From Chrysophaeum taylorii (Eukaryota; Sar; Pelagophyceae; Pelagomonadales; Pelagomonadaceae): a stretch of DNA of 40,354 bases. Where the stretch lies: positions 1 through 40,354 of the forward strand of contig JAQMWT010000652.1 of the NCBI GenBank assembly GCA_029834535.1, given 5' to 3'. Positions 26,755-38,254 of the stretch are shown in pieces (within the stretch, counting starts at the first letter, position 1; the number at the start of each line of letters is the position of its first letter). The notes beneath the pieces were generated by a model. That model did not search any database, was not told where the DNA came from, and saw nothing but the letters and a program-made list of their open reading frames with translations. Made by a program: the position numbers and the translations under genes.

Positions 26755-29300
26755 GTGCGGTTCGACTTGATCCTTTGCTTTTTTGCAGCGATCCGTCCGG
26801 TGCCTTGCTACTGCCCGCGTAGCAATACCGCGATTTTGACCTCGAGCAGCCTCCGAGTCGAGTCCACCCCGAGTCACCTGCAGCCTCGTCGTCGGGTGCG
26901 CCCCCAGCTACACATGGTCCACGGCCTCGCCATCGGCGCCGACAGGAGCTCACCACTCCGCCCTCCACGACGACCATGGGGCCGGATCCCCTCCACCCGC
27001 ACCAGGACCAGACAAACGTCGCTCCCGTCGTCGCGGGTCTTCCCGTCGCGACATCACACCTCCTGGGCCTGTGGTGGCTATGGACCTGGAGTCATCTGGG
27101 GTTCCGCTACCCCTCTCATCCCCGCCAATCTAATAAGGTGCTTCGATCCCACAACTCTCCTGCATCGCGCCGCAGCCGCCCGCGCCGCCTCCGCCGCGGG
27201 CCCCGTACCACTCGAGCCTGCGCCTATGGACCTCGAACCCTCCTTCATCTCCACCCACCTCGCAGCCGAGAACCTCCCTTCGTCTGGAATGGAACACACC
27301 CTGACCAGGCTCTGGGCTCGTCGCACGCCCCCCTGCCGCCGCTCCGCGCGCCTTGAAAGCCGGTCGTGCCCGGGCCGCACACGTCCAACTTTGCCAGCGG
27401 TCGCCTGCGCTGCACGCACCCAAAATCGTCACGCTCGGGCTCCGGCTGAACCTCGTCGCAGCTCGGCGCCAAGATTCTGGTCAGTCTCGCCACCACGCTG
27501 CGACTCTTCTTCAGCGCCAGTTTCGCGCGCGAACGCGACGCCGGTCACCTCTCGCCACCGACAGCCCTCCGTCGTCTGCTGCAGCCAGCCACACCGGCTG
27601 GCTCGCTCGCTCGCCGCGCGCCTTCGCAGCTCCGAGCTCGTCACCTACCCCTCAGCCACCGCAGCCGGCTCTGCCTTCGACCCCTGCCCAGCACTCTACT
27701 CTCCACCGCTCTTGCTGCCCGAAGTGAAGTCAAGTCAAGTCGCGCTTAGCATACATACTCCGGCAGCACGTGCTGCCGGACAGAACCTCGTTGCGGCCCT
27801 GCGCCGCGCTCCTGGTCAGCCATGTCACACCGCCGCGATCCGTCTTCAGCGCTGTGTTCGTGCTTGGCAGCAACACCGTGCCTTTCGCTCGTCGGCTACG
27901 CCCACACCGTCCGTCACGCCCGCTGGCACCGATACTTCCCCGTCGTCTGCCACACCCACGCCAATTTCCTCGCCGCCCTCGGGCCCGTCACCTACCGCCA
28001 CCTGCCTCGCCTTTACCCGCACACACAAATATTCTGCACTTCCGGATGTTGCCCGCGTTATACGCACCCGCGGTCAACAAGAGAGCGGGCGCAGCCCGCC
28101 AGAGCCGCGTCGCGGCCTTGCGCCAGACTCCTGGCCCGCCACTCCACGACGCAGCGGCGGCCCTTCTTCAGCACCAATTTCGAGCTTGGAAGCGATACCG
28201 TGCTCGTCGCTCAATGGAAATACAACAAACCGCCGCTTCCCGCGCCACGCGGCTGGCCGCTACGTCAGCTACCTACGGGACCGCACTTGTCCTATATGCT
28301 CCAGTCCATGTTATACTCGCTGCCAAGTCCGCTGCTGTTGCGTGGTCCTACACCATGCCCGCGTTGGTCAATGCGCGCTAAGCAACCTCGCCAGCGACAA
28401 AGGCGACGCTGACGTGGCTCCCACCGACCGCGCGCGCCTTCCGCCGTGCCCCCCAACTGCCGCCGTCCTATACGCACGGTCCGCCCTCACCAACGCTGGG
28501 TGTCTGTGCACTCTCGCCCTCAGGTCCGCGAAGCCGCACCCCATCGCATTTTTTTTCCCTATTGCTGCTGCTCTTGCCGTCACCACAGCCCGATATCGCG
28601 TTCGACCGCGCCTTTTCCTCGACGCTGTCCTTCCGCTCGAGCCGCTGCTGTTGCGGAGCGCCATCTCGCCGCTATACACGCCGCCGCTGCTGCTGCTGCG
28701 GCAGTCCAACTCGACGCGGGGCAGCCTGCCGGCGCTGCTGCCCGCGCCGACGCTCACCTCGCCCATCGAGCTCCCGCCTACGCTGCCCGAGTGCCGCCCG
28801 CCTCTCCCGCGTTGGCGCCCGCGCGCGATCAAGTGGTACCGGCAACACCCCTACCAAAAACCCCTCCCGCTGGCAACCGCCGCACCACTGCCTCTAGCAA
28901 CCGCACTACCCAAGCAACAGGCAACCGCAACACCCCTACCGCTGGCAGCCACAACACCCCTACTACTACCACCCCCACCGCGCCCGCCGCTGGCAACCGC
29001 CGCGCCCCTGCCACCAGCCGCCGTAACACCCCTGTCACGGCTGCAGCCTCCACGAGCGCGTTGCCTGGCACTTCTCCCATTGGGCCGCGGTCGCATTCGG
29101 CGCCACCGTCTGCCACCCCCGTCCACTCTACGCCATCCGGGCCAGCCCCCTCCCCTCCCTCCCGAAACGCCGCGTGCTCGGCGATTTGCGCTCTGCGATC
29201 GACAAGGTCTCCATCAAAGACCTCATTATATCGCCGTGCCCGTGCATTCGCAACATTCCCGCCCAATTCCGCGAGGCATGGGCGTGCGCAATGGCCGATG
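26755..29300 (+). pseudogene. LINE N-terminal region: proline-rich with repeated IQ-like motifs
   Basis: The longest frame (26755-29316, 853 codons) is partly an effect of GC content, and the meaningful frame shifts along it. Three segments look like IQ (calmodulin-type) motifs: LLQRQFRARTRRR (near 27510), RLQRCVRAWQQHR (near 27840) and LLQHQFRAWKRYR (near 28170), each preceded by similar Ala/Arg-rich text (for example QSRVAALRQTPGPPLHDAAA). They lie in three different frames, so the array is decayed. From about 28860 the DNA is a minisatellite coding for Asn-Arg-Thr-Pro-rich repeats. It could be the first ORF of the LINE or a captured host segment. Confidence 0.4.
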
Positions 29301-31060
29301 TGTGTTTGTGGTTTGAAGACGCCTGGCACTTCCGATGATGACGCTCGCGACCGTGCTCTCCTTTGGTTGGTACGCGAGAGCCTTCACAGCCTACTTCTTT
29401 GGCGAGCACCACGAGGCAGCACCCGTCGGCCCGACGTGCTCGCTGACCGTTTTGCAACCTTCGCCGCTGGGCGTTACGACCTCCTCATTGACGGTTACCT
29501 CCAGATGTGCCGCGTACTCTCACGAACTGCCCCCTACGTGGACGCACTTCGTGCATTGCGACTCGCTGAATCTGGCGACCTCTCTCGGGCATGCCGTATT
29601 CCCACCAGCCTGGGCATCGCCGACTCATGCCACCCAGACGTCATGCGCCAGCTCGCATCCAAACATCCTCCTCGCAAGGAGGACCTTCACGCTTTCCCCA
29701 ACCACCCGCGAGGGCTCGCCGCGCTCTTGGTCGCGCTGCGCGAAACTTACCGCGCGCTCCGGCCGAAGGCTGGTGCGGGTCCCGAGCAGTGCTGAATTTT
29801 TCTCCGTTTTCGCCCAGCCCTTCCCGAGCAACGTCAAGGCACGCTCGGCGATGGACAAAATCGACAGCCTTGAGACCACCTCGTTCGATCGCGGAGCAGG
29901 TATTACTTTGTCACCACCGCGGTCGCCCTCATTCTACTGGTCAAACGACGCGCCGCTGGCGCTAACCACGCACCTGGCACGCATCGCCCTTTATCCACGC
30001 ACCTGACGTTGGAGGACCTATCGGCATTGGCACCGTCCGCCGCCGTGCCACTGGACGGTGCCTCGCGTGTGGCCTCCACGCTCCGAGATCTCTGAGGCAC
30101 TATACCCGATCAACGTTGCTGTCGGGATTAAGGGCAGCCCCTCGCGCCTCGTCTTTGGCGTGCGCACCCACGCGGAGTAGTACCCCCGACCAGGTCATCA
30201 TCAAGCTGGACAAACGCAACGCCTTCAGCGAGCTCGAGCGTCGGACCGTCGTGGACAAATAAATGCGCGCACCGCGCCAACGCTAAGCTGCGCGCCTTTG
30301 GATGCCACTTCATGTTCAAGCAATTACGCGGCATCCGCTGGGTGGCACACTTCATGGCCCCACCGGCCTCGCTCGCGCCCCCGTCGACTCTCAAGAAGGC
30401 GGCCAGCAAGGGGTACCCCACCTACCCACGAGCGTATTGCCTGGCAACGCTTGACGCCGTACAGGCCCTCGACGCCCGCTTGCGCTCGCGTGGCGGCTAC
30501 GCACGATTTGGCATGGTGGCGGCTACGCATGATTTGGCATGGGCGACGGCGCCATCTCAGGTTCTCCTCGTTACGTCGTCGACGCTCTCCTGCAGTACGC
30601 CCGCCCGCGACATCCGAGCTAGCGGCGAGGAGCTCCGCCTCGACGAGTGCGTGGCGTTCTGTCCGGCACTTGGCATGGGTCTTCTCGATCGATCACCCCG
30701 ATGTCCAACACCACGTCCAAGTTGCGCGGGACGGCACCCTTGCTGGTACGCCCGTTGTCGGCAACCTCCTCGTAATCTACGGTATGCCCGTCGGCTCCCC
30801 CGGACGCGCCGGAGATGCCTACGTCGACGCTACGATGGTTGACGATCGATGGATCAGGTTTTAGCTACACGAGCTCCAGAACGTCTCTCTCCACCACTGC
30901 AAGTACTCCTTAGGTCGCTACTGCATCGCCCCGCGCGTGGACTGCCGCCCCGCCAATGTCTCGAGCGCGCTCCGCCGCTTCGACGATGCCGACCTCAACT
31001 TGGTCGCCACAGCACTTGGCGCTGACTCCACCAGCGATATCGTCCTTTAACGGCCCGCCT
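29301..31060 (+). pseudogene. LINE reverse transcriptase, multiply frameshifted
   Basis: A pre-RT block ALRLAESGDLSRACRIPTSL with MRQLASKHPPRKEDL (28446-29795 frame) matches, from memory, the region before the RT in protist and algal LINEs. RT blocks follow in different frames: VGIKGSPSRLVFGVRTHAE (30121), QVIIKLDKRNAFSELERRTV (30197), SGSPRYVVDALLQYAR (30555), EELRLDECVAFCPALGMG (30625) and VIYGMPVGSP (30772). Where the catalytic F/Y-A-D-D should precede SGSP, the text is FGMGDGA, so the second Asp pair is lost. A 25-bp duplication (30491-30541) lies just before it. The gene is dead. Confidence 0.6.
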
Positions 31061-31440
31061 TCCTGCTCGAAAAAAAATGGGGGTAGCGGCATTCGTTCCT
31101 GCGCCGACGACCTCAGCCCCGTCGCCTTTTTTGGCACGGCGGCCCAAGCCAGGTCCCTATCTACCTCCCGCCTCGGTCCTGGGTGCCACCTATTTTTTTC
31201 ACGCAGGCAGGCAGGCAGGCAGGCAGGCAGGTAACAACGAGTTGCACCGTTGGCGCGACCTCCTCGCATCCGGCTGCCGCCTCGCGCGATCGTGGCCTCC
31301 CCTCGAATTCCCAACCGCTGCTGTGTACTTTGGCTCCCCCTCACAGCTGTTTCAAACAGCAAGTTTCGGCGGCTTAGTGACAGACAGCGAAACCCTCGTT
31401 CGCTTTTGTACCCTCTCCGACGATGCCCTCCGACTCTAGC

Positions 31441-32316
31441 GCGACGTGTTAGGCGTCTTGGCATCAGGTCCGCGCGCCCGACGCTGGCGGCGAGAGGGCC
31501 GGTTGTTTTTGCTGGAGGTCCTGCCGGCCCAATACTTGGAGGCTTTGAGCGCCGACTCCTGCGCAGGGACGGTTCAGCTCGTTGGCGACCTTGTGGGTCG
31601 CCTCGCAGGCGTCCTCGGTGAAGAATCCGACCGTGTGCCAGCGTGTGGCGGCAGCGGCGAACTTGTCATCGATAATGTGGAGCTTGAGCTGCATGTGGAT
31701 GGTCAGGTACACTTCGAGTGCGTCGGTTGATGCGGCGTGACGGGCGACACGGAGCCTGGAAGAGAGACGCGTAGGCGGGCTAGAGGAGATCGATGCGCTA
31801 GATGACGGCCTCGATCTCTTCCTTTGCCTTTGTCATCGTGTGACCATCCGTCTCCGTGAGCTCATCGGTGGGTAATCTAGTCCACGCGCCGTCGATGCCA
31901 TCCAGAAAAAAGAGGCCTTCGTGGTGGTTGTCAGCTCACAAGGCCACGCTGTAGTACGCCCGACGCGCAGCCTGCGATGTATCGAATAAGATCAAAGCAA
32001 CTTATTCTCAAACTACATGCGAGCACAATATTGCAATGCACGGGGGGTATGCTAATTAATTAATCCCAGCGCCTTGTGGGATAAAAAGAAAGGCACGGCG
32101 TTCAGAGGAGGGCTGCAGAGAGGAGAATTGACAGGTGTGGGAGGAGGATTGACAGGGTGCTGGTGTCCCGTCGCAATTTTTTTGTCGCGGTCTTGAGCAA
32201 GGAAGTAAGAGATCGCTGGTATGCGGAATCTGCGGCATGCCTTGTTGAGACCCGGCGCGTGAACTGTGGGGACTCGACTCGACTCGCGCGGATGTTTCGA
32301 GGCGCACCTTCATAGA
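31441..32316. other. No supported gene
   Basis: Short frames are found on both strands (for example 31446-31730), none with a motif. AATTAATTAAT at 32054-32064 and a CTCGACTCGACTCGCG run near 32280 are the only local oddities. Confidence 0.4.
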
Positions 32317-32955
32317 CTAGAAATCCTCGGGGTGTTTCGGGTCGTGGCAGGGCCTTGACGGGGTAGCCTCGGGATCTAACGGGGTGAGGTAGGCGAACCA
32401 ATATAATATGGGCCTGCTGTTGTCGTCCGTGCCGAAGGGTTGGCGGTCAGGGTGCGTCCCCGAGCCCTTGACGCGGTAGATGCTGTGCAGCGCCGGCTGC
32501 TTCTTCCCATTGCCGAGTCCCACCAAGGCCTCGTCGAAGTCCTCGGGTTCGAGCTGGAGGACCTCGTACGAGGTGGTGCACTTAGGGTGGCCAGCCCAAA
32601 AAGGTGCGACCGAGGAGGTGTCGCGCAGAAAGGAACGCCTTCGAGTGTGCCATCGAGCTTGTCGTTGAGGTCCTTGAGCGCATCCACCAGCATCGTTGGG
32701 TCGAGGTCCTGCGTCCAGAGCGCCGCCACGGAACGAGCGCGCGAATAAGAGCCCAGCGCCGCCGGAAAATTGCCCGATCGCATGGTACGGGCCGTTTTTT
32801 TCCCCACGTGATCGGGGAATTTTTTTTCGGCGGCGCTGAGCCAGAAAAGCGCATCGCGTCCATAATCCAAACAGACACCAAACACCGCCGCCCACGCGAC
32901 ACATAGAAAAATTCGCGCGCCGCGGCGCCGCTTACCATGACAAGGATATGTGTCA
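32317..32955 (-). pseudogene. Broken gene of unknown function
   Basis: Two minus-strand frames read like protein in succession: CLDYGRDALFWLSAAEKKFP to DLNDKLDGTLEGVPFCATPP (32885-about 32620), then SYEVLQLEPEDFDEALVGLG to RPILYWFAYL (about 32580-32390). A frameshift near 32600 would join them. No family is recognised. It could be part of another transposon, given its surroundings. Confidence 0.35.
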
Positions 32956-33521
32956 AGGAGGCCCCTCAGCGAGTTTGGTGGTCACTCCTCCTCCTCCTCC
33001 TCCACAAGCATCGACGGCCGGCGCAACGGCGTTCGGCCTCCGGATCTACTTCGCTTTGAAATGTCGACTAGCGTGTCTTGCGAGGGCGGACTGTCACTAA
33101 TAAGCCGCCGCCGCCGTAGCGAAAGAGCTGTGCCTTCTCAATCTCGCCAGCGCTTTGCAACGACGATACAAGGGTAAGGCCTGCTACGCTTGCAACAACG
33201 ATACAAGGGTAAGGCCTGCTATGCTTGCATCACCAACAATACAAGGGTAAGGCCTGCTACGCTTGCATCACCAACAATACAAGGGTAAGGCCTGCTGCCT
33301 GACTCTCTCGTATTGAGCAGCTTAAAACGTTTTTTATAACGGGCCAAAATATAATTTCGTTTTATACCGGTATTATTTTAATATTATATCGTTTCGTTTG
33401 TATTTTTTCAATTTTCGCTTTGAAAACCCTCTCAGAGCGTCAGTACTTGGCTGTACAGTACTTTTGAGAGGCGGCTGCGTCGACGAAGGTTGGTCGCGAA
33501 AAGAGCATCGTCGCGGACTAA
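32956..33521. repeat. Simple repeats: (TCC)n, a ~40-bp tandem repeat and an AT-rich block
   Basis: (TCC)n at 32985-33003; four copies of a 37-40-bp unit containing ATACAAGGGTAAGGCCTGCT at 33157-33298; then 33305-33425, markedly AT-rich for this window (TTTTTATAACGGGCC, ATTATTTTAATATTATATCG). No gene is supported. The AT-rich block lies just upstream of the hAT relic and could be its 5' non-coding end. Confidence 0.6.
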
Positions 33522-34600
33522 GTCGTCAAGGGACCTACTAATTCCGAGAATCAAACGACGTATTCTTGTGCGGCGCATGGCTGCACCTATTCGAAGGGGA
33601 CGCAGACATGGACGGCGTCGTACTGGGCGGATCATATTGTTGGGTGCAAGTTTACTACTGATGAGGTCAAAATCGCCGTCGCCAAGTCCACCAATACGAC
33701 GAGGACGCGGGCCTTTTTGAGCACTATGGAGAACAGGGCCACGGAACTGGTGACGTGCGCCATGTCTGAATCGATCCCCTCTAAGCGAACAGCCGAGTCC
33801 GAGCCAGCCGCGAGCAGTAAGAGTAAGCAGGCCCGGGTAACACACTGGCTGCTTTGACCGTTGTAGCGACGCGCGTGCACAGCGCATCTCCACGACGATC
33901 ACCAAGTTCGTTGTCGGATGCGCCCTCCCGTTCTCCATCGCGGCAGGTTGGTCTCCTGGACTCGCTCCATATCTTCGCCTGGCTGGTAGACCCGGTCACA
34001 ACGCCGACGTATGATGAGCTTTTTAACGTGACAGACTGGGAAGAAAGACCACGGCATCAAGATAATCGAGCGGTTCTACCCAGACTCTACTGATCGCCGC
34101 GAGGTGGCCTTCACCGAGCTCAAGCAGATCGCTCTCCGCCGGGACCAGTGGGGCGCGCTCATCAAACGCAAGCAGTCCCTCATCAAACCGCCCGCGGACA
34201 TGCGATTCAAGAAAACGTCCACCGAGAGCGATATCTTCAAGCAGTCGCGGATGATGTCATGTCCGTCGCCGACGACTGGACTCGGACACCAGTATCAAGC
34301 AATTCCCAAAGATTGATCACCCCCATCGCCATCCGCATCGACGAGATGGCTGTCCAGTCTGCAGACGTCGAGCGAGTCTGCAAGACCCACAAGCTCATAT
34401 CCACACCAAGACGCGCAGCCGCTTCTACACCCTCACCGTCCATCGCGGCTCTCTTGCGCCAACGCCGCGCAACAAGCGCACGGAGGAGCTCATCGGCGAC
34501 AACGCCTCATGCAGCAGACGCGAGCGACGCCACGGCGAGGACGAGCCTGCCGACCAGCTCCTGGCGCTCGACTACGAAACCAACCGCAGTCGCAGATGAC
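33522..34600 (+). pseudogene. hAT-family transposase relic (BED finger and dimerisation ends kept)
   Basis: The first frame (from 33522) has a BED-type zinc finger, C-x4-C ... H-x3-C: CAAHGC, then WADHIVGC near 33620, followed by TTDEVKIAVAKST. A second frame gives ISTTITKFVVGCALPFSI (33890-33945), the G-C-x-L-P-F block typical of hAT proteins. Near 34325 is ITPIAIRIDEMAVQSADVER then VCKTHKLI, and after a one-base shift IHTKTRSRFYTLTVHR, the C-terminal dimerisation block. Known hAT transposases are about 600-700 residues; here only about 1.1 kb separates the ends, so much of the catalytic core is deleted. Frames break at least three times. No terminal inverted repeats were found. Confidence 0.7.
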
Positions 34601-34670
34601 GCCATTTCGCCGCGGTGCTCGACGACAAGCGACGCAACACGTCGACAGATGCTGTCTGTTTGTTTGTTTG

Positions 34671-35005
34671 TTTAAAGTCGACATAAAAGGGGTGTGGGGG
34701 ACATAACGTTGCTAAGAGGTTGTGTGAGAACTGGCGGATGGTGGTTTTGGTGAGGATGATGCCTGACGGGCGGAGATAAGCGCGCGGGACCTAGTCGGGA
34801 TCATCGCGAGGCGGTGAGCGAAGAGGACGGGCCCGCCAGGTAGGCCGTATGCCGCCGACGACGCGTGCGACGAAGGGTGACGTCCTGCTGGGATCGGGCG
34901 GCCTGGGTGGGGTTCCCCGAGGCGGCGACATGGGTGAGGGCGGCGAGGGCGCAGCGAGCCCGGCCTAATGCGTTGGCGATCCCCCACTCACGCCGGTAAC
35001 ACGGT
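34671..35005 (-). mobile_element. 5'-truncated LINE 3' fragment in Helitron E
   Basis: It aligns with 26098-26445 on the opposite strand, including the start ACCGTGTTACCGGCGTGAGT. It differs by several indels in the coding part and in the 3' untranslated region. Confidence 0.8.
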
Positions 35006-35057
35006 AGATGTTTGTCCCTCGATTTAGGGTAAGGATCGGGTTGGCCCGCGAGCCAGA

Positions 35058-35590
35058 CAGTGATCCTCCAAGCAGTCTACGGCGACCTCGCAGACTATTT
35101 CCTCGACCCGCGGCGGCTCTTTCGGCGCGCCATTCTCACGCCCCGCCGAAGCGATGTTGTCGATGCTGACAACGCGCGCATGACCGCGGCCTTTTTTTCC
35201 CGGAGACGAGGCGTCGGAGTTCTTTTCGGCCGACTAGGTTGGGTCGGAAGACGACGCCTCGCTCTCAAGAGTCGAGTTTTGAACTCCCTGACAACCAACG
35301 GCATGCTGACTTTGATCGCGAGCTTAAAGTCTTCGCAACCTCGACCCGTCGCACGGCCACTGCAACGGTACCAGATACATGATCGATCGTGTCGTTGTCA
35401 CCGAGGCTCCTCCAACCTGTATCCCTTAAGGCCCGCCTACGCCAAACGATCAACAAGAGCCAGGACCAGACGCCCCGCGAGTTCGTCCTCTTGCCCAAGC
35501 CCGTCTTCTGTCACGTCCAGCTCTACGTGGCTCTCTGTCGATCGGCAACCCCGAGAATATATCTGGGTCGACGACTCACCCTACCCCGTG
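35058..35590 (+). pseudogene. Helitron E: Pif1-type helicase C-terminal relic
   Basis: FRRAILTPRRSDVVDADN in one frame; TINKSQDQTPREFVLLPKP with QLYVALCRSATPR in another. One codon-scale deletion removes part of the usual REVGVLLP stretch. Confidence 0.8.
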
Positions 35591-35903
35591 CCGCAATACC
35601 GATAAGCCCCCTCCCGCGTCTACACGCGCACTGTAGTTAACTTACTGGGACCAGGAACCTGGGGTTTGGGAGGGACTGGGGCAGTGAAAGGGACCAGGTG
35701 AACATGGGACCAGTAAGGTTTTAGGTAAACTCAAAGGTTGGCGGCGCGTGTGGATCAAAGCAGCTTAGTGCGGAGAGCGAGAGCGACAGGCCGGGTGCAG
35801 ATGATGACTGGGCGAACAACCAGGTGAACTTATTAAACTTGAGGACCAGACCTGAGGCTGCGAGGTTAGTGATTGGGACTAGGTGAACTTACGGCCTGCA
35901 CCG

Positions 35904-36897
35904 TCTTTCTAACTACTAATCGACAGATGTTTGTCTGTCTGTTTGTTTGTCTGTCTGTCTGTCGTCTGTCTGTCTGTCTGTCCCTCGATTTAGGTGGGAT
36001 CAATAGGCGCGAGTAAGGATCAGGTAGGCGCGAGAGCCAGACAGTGATCCTCAAGCCGTCTACGGCGACCTGCAGCGACCACGACCCGCGGCGGCTCTTC
36101 CAGCGCGCCATTCTCACGCCCGTCGAAACGTCGATGCTGACAACGCGCGCATGACCGCCTTTTTCCCGGGAGACGAGGCGTCGGAGTTCTTCGGCTGACT
36201 AGGCTGGGTCGGAAGACGACGCCTCGCTCTTTGAGTCGAGTTTTGAACTCCTGACAACCAACGGCATGCTGACTTTGATCGCGAGCTTAATGTCAAACCT
36301 CGACCCGTCGCACGGCCACTGCAACGGTACCAGATACGCGATCGATCGTGTCGTTGTCACCGAGGCTCCTCCAACCTGTATCGCTTAAGGCCCGCCTACG
36401 CCAAACGATCAACAAGAGCCAGGGCCAGACGCCCCGCGATGTCGGCGCCCTCTTGCCCAAGCCGTCTTCTGCCACGTCCAGCGCGTGCGCTCTGTCGATC
36501 GGCAACCCGAGTGGCTTTTCCGCTGGTCGACGACTACCACCTTACACTGCTGCGCAATACCGATAAGCCCCTCGGCGTCTACAAGCGCACTGTAGGTGAA
36601 CTTACTGGGACCAGGTGAACACTGGGGTTGGAGATTGGGACTAGGTGAGCTGAGTGACCAGGTGAAACTGGGACCAGGTGAACATATAGGGGTTTTAGAG
36701 CGGGGTTAGAGTAAACTCAAGGTTGGCGGCGCGTGCGGATCGCGCAGCAGATTGGCGGAGGCGAAAGCGACGAGCCGGAACAGTTGAGCTGCAGTGAACT
36801 TTGACCAGGTGAACTTATAATGGGGTATATAAACCGCTAGGACCAGACCTGAAAAGCTGAGTTTAGAGATTGGACTAGGAACTTACTGGCCTGCGCG
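35904..36897 (+). mobile_element. Array unit F1 (Helitron)
   Basis: It starts TCTTTCTAACTACTAATCGA directly after unit E and ends GGCCTGCGC. The helicase relic (36045-36580) has many short deletions; NKSQGQTPRDVGALLPKP is still legible. The tail is shortened. Confidence 0.75.
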
Positions 36898-37287
36898 TCT
36901 ATCACATCCAACTGCTAGGCGGATGGTCTGTCTGTCTCTTTGTCTGTCTGTCTGTCTGTTTGTCCCTCGATTTAGGGTAAGGATCAGTGAGGCGCGAATA
37001 AGGATGGGTAGCGCGAGAGCCGACGGTCTCCCAAGCCGTCTACGGCGACCTGCAGACTATTTACGACCCGCGGCGGCTCTTTTAGCCAGCGCGCCATTCT
37101 CACGCCCCGTCGAAACGATGTTGTCAATGCTGACAACGCGCGCATGACCGCGGCCTTTTTTTCCCGGAGACGAGGCGTCGGAGTTCTTTTCGGCCGACTA
37201 GGTTGGGTCGGAAGACGACGCCTCGCTCTTTACAGTAGAGTTTTCAACTCCCTGACAACCAACGGCATGCTGACTTTGATCGCGAGC
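36898..37287 (+). mobile_element. Array unit F2, 3'-truncated Helitron
   Basis: A damaged 5' end (CCAACTGCTAGGCGGATGG before the GTCT tract) is followed by the first half of the helicase relic, which stops at ATCGCGAGCT and jumps straight into the GTCT tract of the next unit. Confidence 0.75.
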
Positions 37288-38254
37288 TGTCTGTTTGTCT
37301 GTCTGTCTGTCTGTTTGTCCCTCAATTTAGGGTAAGGATCAGGTAGGCGCGAGAGTAAGGATCAGGTAGGCGCGAGAGCCAGACAGTGATCCTCCAAGTC
37401 GTCTACGGCGACCTCGCAGACTATTTCCACGACCCGCGGCGGCTCTTTTAGCCAGCGCGCCATTCTCACGCCCCGTCGAAACGATGTTGTCAATGCTGAC
37501 AACGCGCGCATGACCGCGGCCTTTTTTTCCCGGAGACGAGGCGTCGGAGTTCTTTTCGGCCGACTAGGTTGGGTCGGAAGACGACGCCTCGCTCTTTACA
37601 GTAGAGTTTTCAACTCCCTGACAACCAACGGCATGCTGACTTTGATCGCGAGCTTAATGTTCGCAACCTCGACCCGTCGCACGGCCACTGCAACGGTACC
37701 AGATACATGATCGATCGTGTCGTTGTCGAGGCTCCTCCAACCTGTATCCCTCAAGCCCGCCGACGCCAAACGATCAACAAGAGCCAGGGCAGACTCCCGC
37801 AAGGTCGGCGTCCTCTTTCCCAAGCCCGTCTTCTGCCACGTCCAGCTCTACGTGGCTCTCTGTCGATCGGCAACCCGAGAGATATACTCTCTGGGTCGAC
37901 GACCACCCTACCCGTGCTGCAATACCGATAAGCCCCCTCCGGCGTCTACACGCACGGTAGGTGAACTTACTGGGACCACGTGAACTTACTGAGGTTTGAG
38001 GGTGGGACTAGGTGAACTAGTGACCAGTGAACTTTGCGAGGACCAAGTGAACTTTTGGGTTTTAGATGAACGCAAGGCAACGGCGTGTACGGATCGCAGT
38101 TAGATTGCGGGCGACGACAGGCTTAGAAGGAGGAGGTGGGCGGAGGTGAGCACAGGGGCTTACGCCGACTGCGGGGTTAAGATTGGGACTAGTGAACTTA
38201 CTGGCCTACTGTGACTTATGGGCGCTAAGAGGGGGGGGTGTGTGTGGGCACTTG
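37288..38254 (+). mobile_element. Array unit F3, 5'-truncated Helitron
   Basis: It begins in the GTCTGTTTG tract without the terminal TCCTAACTACTAA. The helicase relic (37387-37950) and a short tail follow. The end is unusual: GGCCTACTG, then a scrap of the LINE 3' untranslated region (GCTAAGAGGGGGGGG, GTGTGTG), then CACTTG. Confidence 0.7.

Larger units (their letters stand above)
26755..31440 (+). mobile_element. Decayed LINE (non-LTR retrotransposon)
   Basis: A GC-rich proline/alanine-rich N-terminal region (26755-29300) leads into a pre-RT and RT region (29300-31060) with recognisable but frameshifted polymerase blocks, then about 380 bp of weak coding potential including a (GCAG)n run at 31202-31231. 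The 5' edge is not defined and no 3' tail or nuclease domain is found, so the 3' end is missing or unrecognised. Whether it is the same family as the (GACA)n-tailed fragments in the Helitrons cannot be shown here, because they do not overlap. Confidence 0.6.
34642..35903 (+). mobile_element. Helitron E, first unit of the right-hand array, with LINE insert
   Basis: The 5' end is damaged (TCGACAGATGCTGTCTG without the TCCTAACTACTAA part). A LINE 3' fragment on the minus strand follows (34671-35005), then AGATGTTTGTCCCTCGATTT, the helicase relic (35058-35590) and a 3' tail ending GGCCTGCAC. The LINE has the same truncation point as in Helitron D2, so both descend from one Helitron that had already acquired it. 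Confidence 0.75.

Noticed and set aside
26755..29316. 853-codon frame as a complete host protein
   Set aside because: Composition is that of a GC-rich non-coding frame, recognisable segments jump between frames, and a LINE RT follows.
36929..36962. (GTCT)n/(GTTT)n tracts as CRISPR, telomere or centromere repeats
   Set aside because: Units of four bases without spacers, always at the same place in the Helitron. A microsatellite, not an array of direct repeats with spacers.
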